64,000 nt of DNA from Brienomyrus brachyistius (taxonomy: Eukaryota; Chordata; Actinopteri; Osteoglossiformes; Mormyridae), in NCBI RefSeq assembly GCF_023856365.1, contig NW_026042721.1, positions 47,024-111,023 on the forward strand. The letters are read 5' to 3'. A program made the translations under genes and the position numbers. A model generated the notes under the pieces. The model did no database searches. It worked only from the letters and a program-made list of their open reading frames with translations, and had not been told where the DNA came from. Each line of letters begins with the position of its first letter. Position 1 is the first letter of the stretch. Shown piece after piece: positions 12,073 to 29,600 of this stretch.

Positions 12073-12605
12073 TGTAACTGCGTGAACAAACACGCACTCT
12101 ATTGCTGTTTTAAACACCTAAATGCTGTTTCACATCCCGCTTGCAAATCTAAGTTTTACATGTGCTGCCAAGATACGTTCATGCGCCGTCAACACGGTAC
12201 ATGCTACTCGTGTTTAAAACCACACACTGCTTAACACTGCTTAAAACGATTTAATTTAACTTACCAATTTGCCCAGACACATTTATTTTATTTTATATTC
12301 CCACTAGTTTGTAGATTTTTTTTAAATGTTATGTTTGTTATTGGGTGCTTTCCACTTCATGTACCCACATACAGCGCTGGCTTAAAGCAATACATTCTGG
12401 TCCTGACGCAATGCATTGTGGTTAGATTTTTATCGTCCGCTGCATTATGTCACCATGTCACGTCGTACAAAAACCTCGCGAGAGCAAGACAGATCATCCT
12501 GCACCTCTTAAGTGTTATGTAGTTTTGCCTGAAACGCAAAAATAAAACAAAGCAATTAAAGCCGATCAGTGGCTCAAATTCTGCTGTAGCGATTGAAGAA
12601 CTTTT

Positions 12606-12717
12606 GTCGGAAGTTGGATTCGAACCCACGCCTTACTTCGGAGAACAGAATACCCCTTACTTTGAAAGGCCATTTTCGCTGCGCAGGAGGCTTTAGACCG
12701 CTCGGCCATGGGGCAGT
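12606..12717 (-). pseudogene. tRNA-Leu-like pseudogene or tRNA-derived SINE head
   Basis: On the minus strand an intact A-box-like TGGCCGAGCGG (12699-12709) is followed at long, type-II-like spacing by GGCGTGGGTTCGAATCC, containing a B box (12616-12627). Both resemble tRNA-Leu. The 5' acceptor arm (CTGCCCC) does not pair with the 3' arm (TTCCGAC), and the anticodon region is disordered, so a functional tRNA is unlikely. Confidence 0.45.
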
Positions 12718-12719
12718 TT

Positions 12720-13840
12720 CCAGTTGAACCCTAAGGAGTAGGTTAAGTCCAGCCTTGGCTTCCAAGCTGACGTTTTTCTACATATGTGCTTGTGTATCAT
12801 GGACAGTAAGAGGGGGCAGGCAAGGAGAGAATTTCTCTCTTTGGGGATCAATAGAGTGTTGTTATTATAACGTCTAAAACGTATGATGGTCTGTCGATAA
12901 ATCAATAACAATATCAATGAAGTCAATGTTTATCTAAAGGAATCAGAATTCAGGAAAAGCCAGGGGCCGGACCGAGTGTAGGGGGCGTGGCCAGAGACAG
13001 CCTGCTGACTGTTCCAAATCATGGGTGCATGTTACAAGTCCGGAACATATTTTAACTTAGTACTAACTTAGCATCATATTTGATCTGATTCGACTGAATA
13101 TCCCAGGTTTCCATCTCTCATGCATCTGGTGTGACGTGTTTTCAGACTCTCAGGCTGGCGCAAAGAAATCTTACGGGAATTGAACGTCTCACTCCGGTCA
13201 GCTGACCAAAGTTGGTAACCTTGGTATTGTGTGTAGGAGATTCGGTATAACTATAATTTCGTTCTCCATTTACATGCCCGTAGTGTCTTTAACCGGCTGC
13301 ACAAACTGGATCCGCCTCCATTACGACACAACTTTGCCCTTATTGGCTTAAGAATTTAGTCACATACATGACGTATATCTGCTATTTCTCCCGAGAAGCA
13401 GGTAAAGCAGTGGTAACTGCTTTGTAGTTAATTTACCTGGTAAAATTAAGTTTAAATAAATGATATAAATACTGTAATAGTACTCGTGAGCTTTGTTTAT
13501 TTGTTATTAGTTATTGTAATGTTGCGCTGCTTTATTTGTTTAATCGTCTAGTCTGTGGAGACATTCAAGTTAATCAAATAAGAATTGCACTGTACACTGT
13601 ACATGACCATAAAAACTTTGTATCCTTGAAATAAATGTTTTTGATCTTTTCCTTGGCAGTTATCTTTTTACACAGGGCCTCTATGTACACGATAGTTTTT
13701 TTTTTCACGACTAACAGTATGGATCAGGAGTTGGTTATTGTAAAAGAAGTAATGTGCATGCAGGTGATATTTGTATAGATTTATCCACACCCTTGTAGCA
13801 GTGCTGCCATTGCAGTCAGATCTCGCAAACTAGGAGTATT
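12720..13840. other. No recognised gene
   Basis: This is AT-rich sequence with no conserved frame. It contains one short stretch (about 12950-13020) of higher GC and no recognised repeats. Confidence 0.4.
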
Positions 13841-13844
13841 AGTT

Positions 13845-14045
13845 GTCTTTATTTCTCTTTATTTCTTGACGCCAACCCTCTCCATTAATCCGGGCTTGGG
13901 ACTGGCACCTACCTGAGCTGGCTTGCTCCCTTAAGTGGCTGGGTTAGGCTAAACTATATATATATATTTACCAAGACTACAATAAAACATCTCGAAATGT
14001 GTAGTCTAGCAAAACGCAGTTTAAAGAAGGTAGCCTACCTGGCGA
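13845..14045 (+). repeat. Dispersed repeat, inverted copy of 60520-60725
   Basis: Blocks such as ATTAATCCGGGCTTGGGAC, AAGTGGCTGGGTTAGGCTAAA and TTTAAAGAAGGTAGCCTACC recur as reverse complements in the same order at 60520-60725. The family is not identified. Confidence 0.65.
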
Positions 14046-14084
14046 AATTGCAAACAAATTAAGGGCGTTAGGCAGCCTTTCCAA

Positions 14085-14418
14085 ACCGCTTATCCTACTG
14101 GATCGCGGGGGGTCTGGAGCCTATCCCGGAAGCAATGGGCACGAGACAGGGAACAACCCAGGATGGCGGGCCAGCCCATCGCAGGGCACACTCACACACT
14201 ATTCACTCACGCATACACTCCTATGGGCAATTTAGCAACTCCAATTAGCCTCAGCATGTTTTTGGACTGTGGGGGAAACCAGAGTACCCGGAGGAAACCC
14301 CACGATGACATGGGTAGAACATGCAAACTCCACACACATGTGACCCAGGTGGAGACTCGAACCCGGGCCCTAGAGGTGTGAGGCAACAGTGCTAACCACT
14401 GCACCACCATGCTGCCCC
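14085..14418 (+). repeat. Common fish interspersed repeat
   Basis: It has the characteristic order GGAGCCTATCCC, CCATCGCAGGGCACA, GGGCAATTTAG, TTTTTGGACTGTGGG, AGAACATGCAAACTCCACAC, CTCGAACCCGGG and AACCACTGCACCACC. I recognise this as a very widespread fish repeat, probably the tail of a LINE or a SINE. A short decayed relative is at 45335-45470. Confidence 0.65.
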
Positions 14419-15217
14419 CTAAATGGAAAACCATTAAATACAAAAGGAAAACAAAAGTGCTGTAAGACTGTATACTTATGTGTATGTTAGTAAAGGCTGT
14501 AGCTGACACAACGGACCCCCCTAATTAGAAAGGGGTAATTGTACACATGTGGCATCCAGTATGTTCTTCTATAACAGTTTTTTAAAAAAAAAAAAAACTC
14601 ACATTACACAAATTGGCACTATCAAAACGAGGATTATGGGGAAAATGGGGACTGTGATGGAGATTACATACACGTAGGCATGGTATTTAGTTTTTTTTAA
14701 TCTGGTCACCTTCCAGAGTAATTGTAAACTAAAACCATCTTCACCCTATTTGATTCTTTATAAATGGACAATCAGTCGTGCAGTAAATGGGGGTATAGAG
14801 AGACACAGAGCTTGTCTAACAAGAAACCCTGGGAAGCTAACATTAATAGGGTGGGTATGGATAGCAAAACCATTGATACAGATTACAGATTTATATCTCA
14901 CCTGAACCCTGGCGGGCTCCGTGCCAATAGGGGTTGGGATTAGGGTTAGTTAACTTAAGTAGTAATATTGATGTGTATATTCTCCTATTCTCCAGTCAGT
15001 GAATCGTGAAACGTAATGTTAATATGTTTCTATACCTATATGTTCTGCTTAAAAACCCATAAAGGCAAGCACAGTGTTTAGACATTCTGTTACTTAGACT
15101 AGTAAACACTAAGATCCTTCAGCTTTCAATTAACCTGACACAACAGTCTAAACAACAAATGTGTGCCATGTCATTTGTCATCTTTACATCTTGTATCCTT
15201 TATATGGTAATTGGATT

Positions 15218-15290
15218 TTCAAGGTGGAATTGCAGGTCGATCATTTTAAGGATCTAGATGTAAACCTCCCTGGTGTTGCTTTAATATTTT
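15218..15290 (+). repeat. Direct repeat, copy 1 (upstream of gypsy remnant)
   Basis: TTTTCAAGGTGGAATT, GGTCGATCATTTTAAGGAT and GTAAACCTCCCTGGTGTTG recur almost unchanged at 16545-16618 in the same orientation. Confidence 0.8.
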
Positions 15291-15410
15291 TTTTGCACAA
15301 TTTGCTTCACACACTTCCTCCAGCAGAGAAGCTTACAATACTACACCCCACCAAATGACTGGATGATGCCTTTTTATTTAAGGTCTGGCTGTGAGCCTCG
15401 ATTACCGATA

Positions 15411-15905
15411 CACTATCTTCAGGCTCCTGCCGGGATCAGTCAGTATGGTGGACCTTTGGAGGAATGGGTACAAAACCATCAGGAAAGTTTGCAGGTGCTT
15501 CAAGAGTATGTGAAGGCTTAGTTGGAGGAACAAGCCACACCACGAAATCGGAAACACAATGAGTTGGTTAATGATTAGGGGTTTGATGAAGGTCAGCTGG
15601 TGTGTTTGCGGAACCATGTTCGAGGTAAAATACAGGATCATTGGGATGCCTGTTTGTATATGGTAGTTCGGTGTCCCCAAGATCAGGGTGCAGTTTACTC
15701 TGCAACTCCAATGGAGGGGGACGGGGTTGTCCGTCAAGTTCACCGAACAGAGTTGCGTCCAGTACCACAGGGGGTTGTTATGTCAGGGGAAGATGTTCTG
15801 GTAATGTCTCCTGAGTCTGGGTTGCCCACAGGGGCAACAGAAATGGAATCGGATGAGGACTCTGTGATTTTACGGGGACAGGGCTGGTGGGAGGGGTCGC
15901 AATAG
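15411..15905 (+). pseudogene. Ty3/gypsy-like pol tail (integrase C-terminal region)
   Basis: Plus-strand blocks include QNHQESLQVLQEYVKA, then a stop, then RNRKHNEL, and from about 15595 an open frame with GQLVCLRNHVRGKIQDHWDA, VYSATPM and VVRQVHRTELRPV. The order and spacing match the end of gypsy integrase and the segment after it. In-frame stops show it is dead. It is a fragment; no reverse transcriptase is visible upstream. Confidence 0.6.
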
Positions 15906-16544
15906 AGCATCCACAAGTAGGCCTCGTATAATGGAGGAGGTTATGTCCCCCCCGAGGTGTAGAGACCAGTTAAACGTTCGGTGAGGTCCACCACTGGTCA
16001 TCATACCAACCCTTATAAGTTACCACGGTCAGTGAATGATCGTTCGGTTGGGGAGGAAGACCAGTGGTTTGGGGATAGAATTCTTAGCTGTGATCGTTGG
16101 GTCATCAATTTCATTTTGGGGGATGGATTGTAGCCAGGCAATTATAGGCAGGTATAGGAACTGCAGTTCGGACTGGAGGCATAGCCGGGGCGAGATGGCT
16201 GTGCATGTTCCGATGGTAGGGCATATTGGCAAAGGAGCAGGCACGGGAAAGACAGGCAGGGTCCTGATAGATTTGGTGGAGCATCGGCGGGCATATTGAA
16301 TTTGCAGTGTAGCAGCCTTTCTGTTTGCTTGTTTCAGGGGTGAACAATCTTATCCGCAAAGGGCCGGTGTGTATGCAGGTTTTCGCTGCAACTCCCTAAT
16401 TAGATTTCTAATTAGAGGACTGATTAGCTGAAGAGTCCTCATACCTGGTTTTGAAGAGCTGACCTAAAGGTTACCCCAAAAACCTGTTTTTTTTTTGTTT
16501 GAATGGGGCAGTGAGTCATGGGGTAAACTACTGTTCTTTAGGGG

Positions 16545-16618
16545 TTTTCAAGGTGGAATTACGGGTCGATAATTTTAAGGATCAGGTTGTAAACCTCCCT
16601 GGTGTTGCTTTAATATGT
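16545..16618 (+). repeat. Direct repeat, copy 2 (downstream of gypsy remnant)
   Basis: It matches 15218-15290 with a few substitutions. The two copies bracket the gypsy-like integrase remnant at 1.33 kb spacing. Neither shows clear TG...CA LTR ends, so I do not call them LTRs. Confidence 0.8.
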
Positions 16619-17087
16619 TTTATCTGAGGTTGTATCGTGTATTATCAAGCCAGCCGGCTTAGTGGCCTCGGGAGCGGGGTTTAGTGGGAGCAGCTGGCTA
16701 GTTTTATTTTCTTTTTTGTTTGTGTCTTTTTCTTTGTTGTATGTATATTTTGGGTTCATTATTAGGCAGGCTGGGCCTTTTGGCACCTGTAGTCTGGGTG
16801 CTGGATTGCCCATAGGGGTCTTTTTTATTGCTGTGATTTGCTGTGTCATTCACTAGTGTGATTTGTGCTGGATGTGTTTTTAAGGTTGTGCTGTGGCGTG
16901 TACCTGAGCAAACTTTGGGCAACCTGTTCTCTTGTTGGCTTTATTGACAAAGGGTGGATTAGTCTAATTACGGCCTGCTACAAATAGCTGCATATAACGT
17001 ATAAAAAAAATCACCTTATGGGTGCTCCGTAGGGTAGCAAGATCTTGAGTTTTTTTACAGTACTCGGGTACGTTTTAAAATTTTCGA

Positions 17088-17186
17088 CCAATCAGCAAAC
17101 ATTATTCTGACAGCATAGCTGGGAAACCAATGAAAAGTGAGTGCAACGTTCTAGAACTTGACTTCGGGTTGACGCTCCCTATAAAA
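17088..17186 (+). promoter_or_regulatory. Promoter-like block: two CCAAT boxes, heat-shock element, TATA box
   Basis: CCAAT boxes lie at 17088-17092 and 17127-17131. TTCTAGAACTTGACTTC at 17149-17165 fits alternating nTTCn/nGAAn modules with a perfect TTCnnGAA core, as bound by heat-shock factor. TATAAAA lies at 17180-17186. The spacing is that of a classical inducible pol II promoter, predicting a start near 17210. No known gene follows it directly. Confidence 0.5.
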
Positions 17187-17209
17187 GAGCTGGGTACTGC
17201 TTCAAGGCG

Positions 17210-17540
17210 TTCAGTTGGCGCTACCTCCTGATAGAGTAGCACTGTACGGCTCTTGTTCCGTAAAACAACATCAAAAGGATGAAAAAAAAAACAATTTTTA
17301 AAGAAGACGAAAAAAACATCGTCTAAAAAAATAAGCCAAAAAAATAATATCCGAAGAAGGAAAAACATGCAAAGTAAAAAAAACAAACAAAAATAAAAAA
17401 CAATATCCAAAGAAGAAGGAAAAAAACATCCAAAGGGAGAAAAGAAGAACTGAAGGGCAAACGAGGTAGGAGGAAATACAAATTTCGTTTCAGCACCGTT
17501 GGAGTGCCAAGCCGTGAAAAGCATTTGGCCAGAAGACAAG
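17210..17540 (+). other. Possible untranslated first exon with GT donor
   Basis: Downstream of the TATA box an A-rich stretch ends in AGAAGACAAG followed by GTAAGTG (donor at 17541). The only early ATG (17279) opens 15 codons rich in lysine and then stops. This would fit a noncoding first exon, or the leader of a transposable element. The exon it would splice to is not identified. Confidence 0.3.
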
Positions 17541-18149
17541 GTAAGTGTTGTAGCTGTTATTTTAAAACAGCGCTTTTCAAAATGCTGCTTTATAATCGTT
17601 TGAGATCGTTAGCCAGTGTGACAGCTGAAGGCTTTTTGAGTTTACCAACATAAAGTTTTATTTCTGTATTAGGACATTGTCAGGAACAATGATGTGTTCA
17701 TCGCTATGATGTGGTCAAAAAGCGATGCATTGAATCTTAGAAACATTTGTGATTTTTCAAACAATGCTTTTCCTTTTATTTAATCAGTAAAATTTCCATC
17801 GGTTTTATATAGTGCCCCTTGAAATATGTCTTTAGCTCATTTTCCGGGCATTTTACTAGAATGCATCCTGAGAAATACACAAGCTCTGCTGCATTTCCGT
17901 GCCTCGATGTTTAGTGCCGAGTATAATTGTTGCAGTTGCCTTTTATATATTCCATGAGACCTGTTGGTACCAAGAGAAGTGTGAGACTGTCAGGGTGAAT
18001 TTATCATACAATCGCACGCATAAATACCTGAGGGTTGCCAGTCCTTTTGCGTTGTTACAGGAGGACTAGAGCTGACGAGTGTGTTTCTACACACTATCAA
18101 GGGCATTGTAGTACAGTTTTCTCAGGTGGGAGAATGCTGCCGATCTCCT

Positions 18150-18540
18150 ATTTGACAATACAGCCCTTGATATATTAGAATATTACAGAACTAGAAGCCT
18201 TTTGCAAGGAAGAATGTGAGAAAATCCCAAGTACAAGAACTGAAAGCCTTTCAGCTGGCTATAAGAAGCGCTTGTAAGCTGTGATATCTGGCAGAGGAGG
18301 TGTTACTAAGTACTGATTACGTAGGGTGCCCAAACTTTTGCAGAGTGCCATAATAATGTTTTTATTTTGTAATTTTGTTCAATTTATGGCATAAAAAGTA
18401 ACTATTCATCAATGTTTGCTGAAAATATTGTGTATTTTCCCCCCAGTTCCTAAAGAGACTGTATTAACTGATATTGTTGCTTTTGTAATTGAAAAGATGT
18501 TATTTGTCAAGGGGTGCCAAACCTTTGCATAAGACTGTAC
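18150..18540 (+). repeat. Tc1-like transposase tail and end remnant
   Basis: The stretch translates brokenly as KIPSTRTESLSAGYKKR...GGVTKY, which I recognise as the C-terminal end of an old vertebrate Tc1-like family. It is followed by AGGGTGCCCAAACTTTTGCA and, at the far end, GGGGTGCCAAACCTTTGCAT, typical terminal sequence. Confidence 0.4.
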
Positions 18541-18762
18541 ACAGTGTGTGTATGTGTTTATGTGAGTGTGTGTCTGTGTGTGTCTTTATATATATATATG
18601 TGTGTGTGTGTGTATATATTTCTGTATATGCATGTGTATATATATATTTATATATAGTTCACACACATTCAAACTTATTTGAATACACATTCAAAATAAT
18701 TTTTATTATTATTATTTTCGTTTTTTTTTTTTTTTGTGTTTTAAAATGTTTTATTTTTGCAA

Positions 18763-19167
18763 TGGAAATAAAAATAAAGCAGTCCTCCGTAGAGGAGGGG
18801 TGGTGGAGGGAATATATATATATATATACATATATATAAAATAATTGTCACACAACCTGGGTGACATGCCTTGCCTGCTCACCCAGTTTTAGTGCACCTT
18901 AGTTATTCATAATGACCATCTAGTCTCGATACACCCATGAATATATATGTATATATATATATATATATATATAGTTTTTCTGTTTTTTTTTTGCAATAGA
19001 CAATAAAAATAACGCAGTTCTCCGTAAAGGAGGGATGGTGGATGGAATATATATATACATATATATATAAAATAATTGTCACACAACCTGGGTGACATGC
19101 CTTGCCTGCTCACCCAATTTTAGTGCACCTTAGTTATCCATACTGACCATCTAGTCTCGACACACCC

Positions 19168-19206
<39 letters not shown>

Positions 19207-19635
19207 GATATTTTTTCTTTTTCTTGTGTTTTTTTTTTCGCAATGGATATTAATAATAAAGCAGTCCTCCGTAAAGGAGGGGTGGTGGAGGGAATATATA
19301 TATACATTTATATAAAATAATTGTCACACAACTGGGGTGACATGCCTTGCCTGCTCACCCAATTTTAGTGCACCTTAGTTATCCATAATGACCATCTAGT
19401 CTCGATACACCCATAAATATATATGTATATATATATATATATATATATAGTTTTTTTTTTTTTTGCAATAGACAATAAAAATAACGCAGTTCTCCATAAA
19501 AGAGGGATGGTGGATGGAATATATATATACATATATATAAAATAATTGTCACACAACCTGGGTGACATGCCTTGCCTGCTCACCCAATTTTAGTGCACCT
19601 TAGTTATCCATACTGACCATCTAGTCTCGACACAC

Positions 19636-19690
<55 letters not shown>

Positions 19691-19922
19691 TGTATATATG
19701 TATGTATATATGTATATATGTATGTATATATGTATATATGTATGTATATATGTATATATGTATATATGTATGTATATATGTATATATGTATGTATATATG
19801 TATATATGTATGTATATATGTATATATGTATATATATATGTATATATATATATATGTGTATATATATATATGTATATATGTATATATATGTGTATATATG
19901 TATATATATATATGTATATATG

Positions 19923-19956
<34 letters not shown>

Positions 19957-20814
19957 GATATTTTTTCTTTTTCTTGTGTTTTTTTTTCGCAATGGATATT
20001 AATAATAAAGCAGTCCTCCGTAAAGGAGGGGTGGTGGAGGGAATATATATATACATTTATATAAAATAATTGTCACACAACCTGGGTGACATGCCTTGCC
20101 TGCTCACCCAATTTTAGTGCAACTTAGTTATCCATAATGACCAACTAGTCTCGATACACCCATAAATATATATGTGTGTATATATATATATAGTTTTTTT
20201 GTGTTATTTTTTTGCAATAGACAATAAAAATAACGCAGTTCTCCATAAAGGAGGGATGGTGGATGGAATATATATATACATATATATAAAATAATTAATG
20301 TCACACAACCTGGGTGACATGCCTTGCCTGCTCACCCAATTTGAATGCACCTTAGTTATCCATAATGACCATCTAGTCTCGATACACCCATAAATATATA
20401 TGTATATATATAGTTTTTTTTTTTCGCAATGGACAATAAAAATAACGCAGTTCTCCGTAAAGGAGGGATGGTGGATGGAATATATATATACATACATATA
20501 AAATAATTGTCACACAACCGGGGTGACATGCCTTGCCTGCTCACCCAATTTTAGTGCACCTTAGTTATTCATAATGACCATCTAGTCTCGATACACCCAT
20601 AAATATATATGTATATATGTATTGTTTTTTTTTTTTTTTTTTTGCAATAGACAATAAAAATAACGCAGTTCTCCATAAAAGAGGGATGGTGGATGGAATA
20701 TATATATACATATATATAAAATAATTGTCACACAACCTGGGTGACATGCCTTGCCTGCTCACCCAATTTTAGTGCACCTTAGTTATCCATAATGACCATC
20801 TAGTCTCGATACAC

Positions 20815-20886
<72 letters not shown>

Positions 20887-21076
20887 TTTTTTTTCTTCGT
20901 AATGGACAATAAAAATAACGCAGTTCTCCGTAAAGGAGGGATGGTGGATGGAATATATATATATACATATATATAAAATAATTGTCACACAACCTGGGTG
21001 ACATGCCTTGCCTGCTCACCCAATTTTAGTGCACCTTAGTTATCCATACTGACCATCTAGTCTCGACACACCCATA
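18763..21076. repeat. Tandem array of nine units of about 220 bp with dimeric higher order
   Basis: Nine copies of a unit share TGTCACACAACCTGGGTGAC and CATGCCTTGCCTGCTCACCC, then CATCTAGTCTCGATACACCC, a variable TA tract and a T tract. Copies begin near 18763, 18993, 19241, 19465, 19990, 20213, 20424, 20644 and 20901. Two subtypes exist. B has AAAGCAGTCCTCCG and GGGTGGTGGAGGG; A has AACGCAGTTCTCC and GGATGGTGGATGG. They alternate B-A-B-A-B-A and then run A-A-A. Each unit holds a small CTCC(GTAAA)GGAG hairpin. Spurious poly-Ile/Tyr frames arise from the TA tracts. Confidence 0.9.
19641..19960. repeat. Complex TA/TATG microsatellite inside the array
   Basis: About 320 bases of TA, TATG and TGTA repeats expand the linker after the fourth array unit; other linkers are 25-60 bases. 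Some long open frames in both strands here are simple-sequence artefacts. Confidence 0.95.
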
Positions 21077-21383
21077 TACACACCCGAAGCTCTGATCTCA
21101 GATCAGTTCCATGCCTCCAGAATCTAATGTTACCCTCAAGGAAGAAGGGAAGCTATGATGAGTAAAAAAAAGGTTATTAGAGTGTCCTGTCAGCGTTGGG
21201 CTTCTTCGGCCTCCGCCATTGATTTTTCGGTTTCAGGATGGAAAGTACAAGGTGGCTCTGTGTTGATGAATAATCCAGGAAAAAAATGCCACAAAGGCAT
21301 GGAGTCACACCAGTGGAGTCTTATCCTTGCAATAAAGACCCCTGTATGACCTTTGCTGAATATTTCCAGTTTAGTGGAGCTGA

Positions 21384-27778
<6,395 letters not shown>

Positions 27779-28046
27779 TGCGTGGAAGGCGACTGCCGCG
27801 CTGCTCACCAGGCCAACCCCCCCTGCCCCCAGTCAGCCCCCGCCAGAACCCGCACCGGTCGTGCATTTCAGCAAAGTCCGGAACCCGGGATGCCAATGAC
27901 TGACTTTCTGGTTTCGTTCACCGAGGGTTGGTTGTGATGGGGGAGGGGATCGATTCCATGTGTGTTTTGCGACTTTTTGTTGCCCCCTCCCAGTTTGCAC
28001 ATAAAATAATTTATCCGTTATGTTTTTAAAGCACTTCAGAGAGAGA

Positions 28047-28096
<50 letters not shown>

Positions 28097-28198
28097 TTCT
28101 ACACACACTTGGGTGTCAGTCCCGCTCTGTGGTCATTTGCAAAGCTTTGGTAGCATTGTGATATACATTAGTGTAAATGTGTAAAAAGCATTTCAAGC

Positions 28199-28242
<44 letters not shown>

Positions 28243-29600
28243 GCCAGGCCAATAACGTTCCTCTTTTACTCAGAGTTTTTTGAGTGTGGTCTATTGACAG
28301 AGGGTACCACAGTTTTCTTGTGACTTTAGTTTTACTTTAGGGGAAGTTAATTTTCCTCTCCCAGATAATTGTCTTGCACATTGTACCATTAACCAATGCC
28401 TCCCACCCCTCCCATGCCAGTGTAGGTAAGACCAACCCTGCCCCCCCCCCCCCCCCCCCGGAAAAACCCTGACTCGCTTTGACCTTTTTCTCTCATGCTG
28501 GATGCTAGCGGTTTTTAACATACAGTGTTTTTTCTCGTGAATTCGCCCATTGGCTGACTGCCACACTGCCTGCGTCCTCCCCCACCCACGCCAGTACGTG
28601 ACAGTATGTATCCCCCCCACCCCGGGTGATTCTCCAGGTCCTGTGTTTTTGATGGCGATTTGTCTCTTGTTGCGCCGTACAGCCTCTAGGTGGCAGAAAC
28701 CCTGGTTTCTGATATATACCTGAATAAATTATGCAAATCGGGGTCAGGTTTACATGGGTCGGGTGCCAAACAATGCCAGTAGTGTGTGTGTGTGTGTGTG
28801 GGGGGGTGACTTCACAGGTGCTCTCCTGAAAATGTGTGTATATCATTGTTTTTAAATGGCACTTACTGAAAGCAGAGTGGGGTTCAGGGCAGCTTAATGA
28901 TTTGCAAGGTGACCATGGGTCGTGTTTGGCCAAGGGGGCGCTAGTGTGTTGAGGAAAGGAACTTATTCTGGTCTTTGCAGGCTGTGCTAGAAACCCAAAC
29001 CCACCCCCATGGCTGTATGTGGCTCCGCACTTTAAATGCTTCTTACCCCACCTCGTTTCCCATCTGCGCCCTACAACTTACAAATCCTTGCAATGTCACG
29101 TGCAAGGGGGCCCCCTACTGGCCAAGCAAGGCCCTACAGTCGCTGGTGCCCTTGGGGGTCCAGCCGTACAGTTTTTGCCAACAGCAGAGTTTACACTTTG
29201 ACTAGTTATGTGCTGTTTAGTTATTTTGTTTTTAATTAAGGTGAACTTGCCTAAGTGACCCTGATCAGTTAAATAGGGTTTTTACCCACCCAACAAGCCT
29301 ATCGAAAATGGACATACCAGTTAAACGGTAAACGATGTGAATCCCTTATCAGATTTTGATTTTATTCTGAATATTAAATGTCGTGTTTTAACTCAACCTT
29401 AAATAAATTAAAGTATCTCCATTTTAAAGAGCACTGTGACTGGATGAGAGAATTGTTTCGGCGTTGGCAAGTACCACCTTAGCGTACATTTATAGAAACG
29501 GCTGAAATATACTGGATAATTTTGCATAATTTTTATTTTGCCAAGCTTGATTTTCTTCTGTGATTTCTGAAATCTAATAAAGGTTTTGATGCATATGCCT
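27779..29600 (+). other. clcn7 3' untranslated region and downstream flank
   Basis: No conserved frame follows the stop. AATAAA hexamers at 28723-28728 and near 29402 and 29577 are candidate poly(A) signals. Simple repeats include (GT)n at 28048-28094, (GA)n at 28207-28239 and a 20-base C run at about 28440-28459. The extent of the real 3' UTR cannot be fixed from sequence alone. Confidence 0.5.

Noticed and set aside
12690..12720. Functional tRNA gene on the minus strand
   Set aside because: Acceptor arms do not pair and no clear anticodon loop can be drawn, so it was downgraded to a tRNA-like pseudogene.
15218..16618. Complete LTR retrotransposon
   Set aside because: No reverse transcriptase, gag, primer-binding site or TG...CA bounded LTR pair could be found.
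18489..20069. Long Ile/Tyr-rich open frames on both strands
   Set aside because: They are translations of TA and TATG simple repeats.
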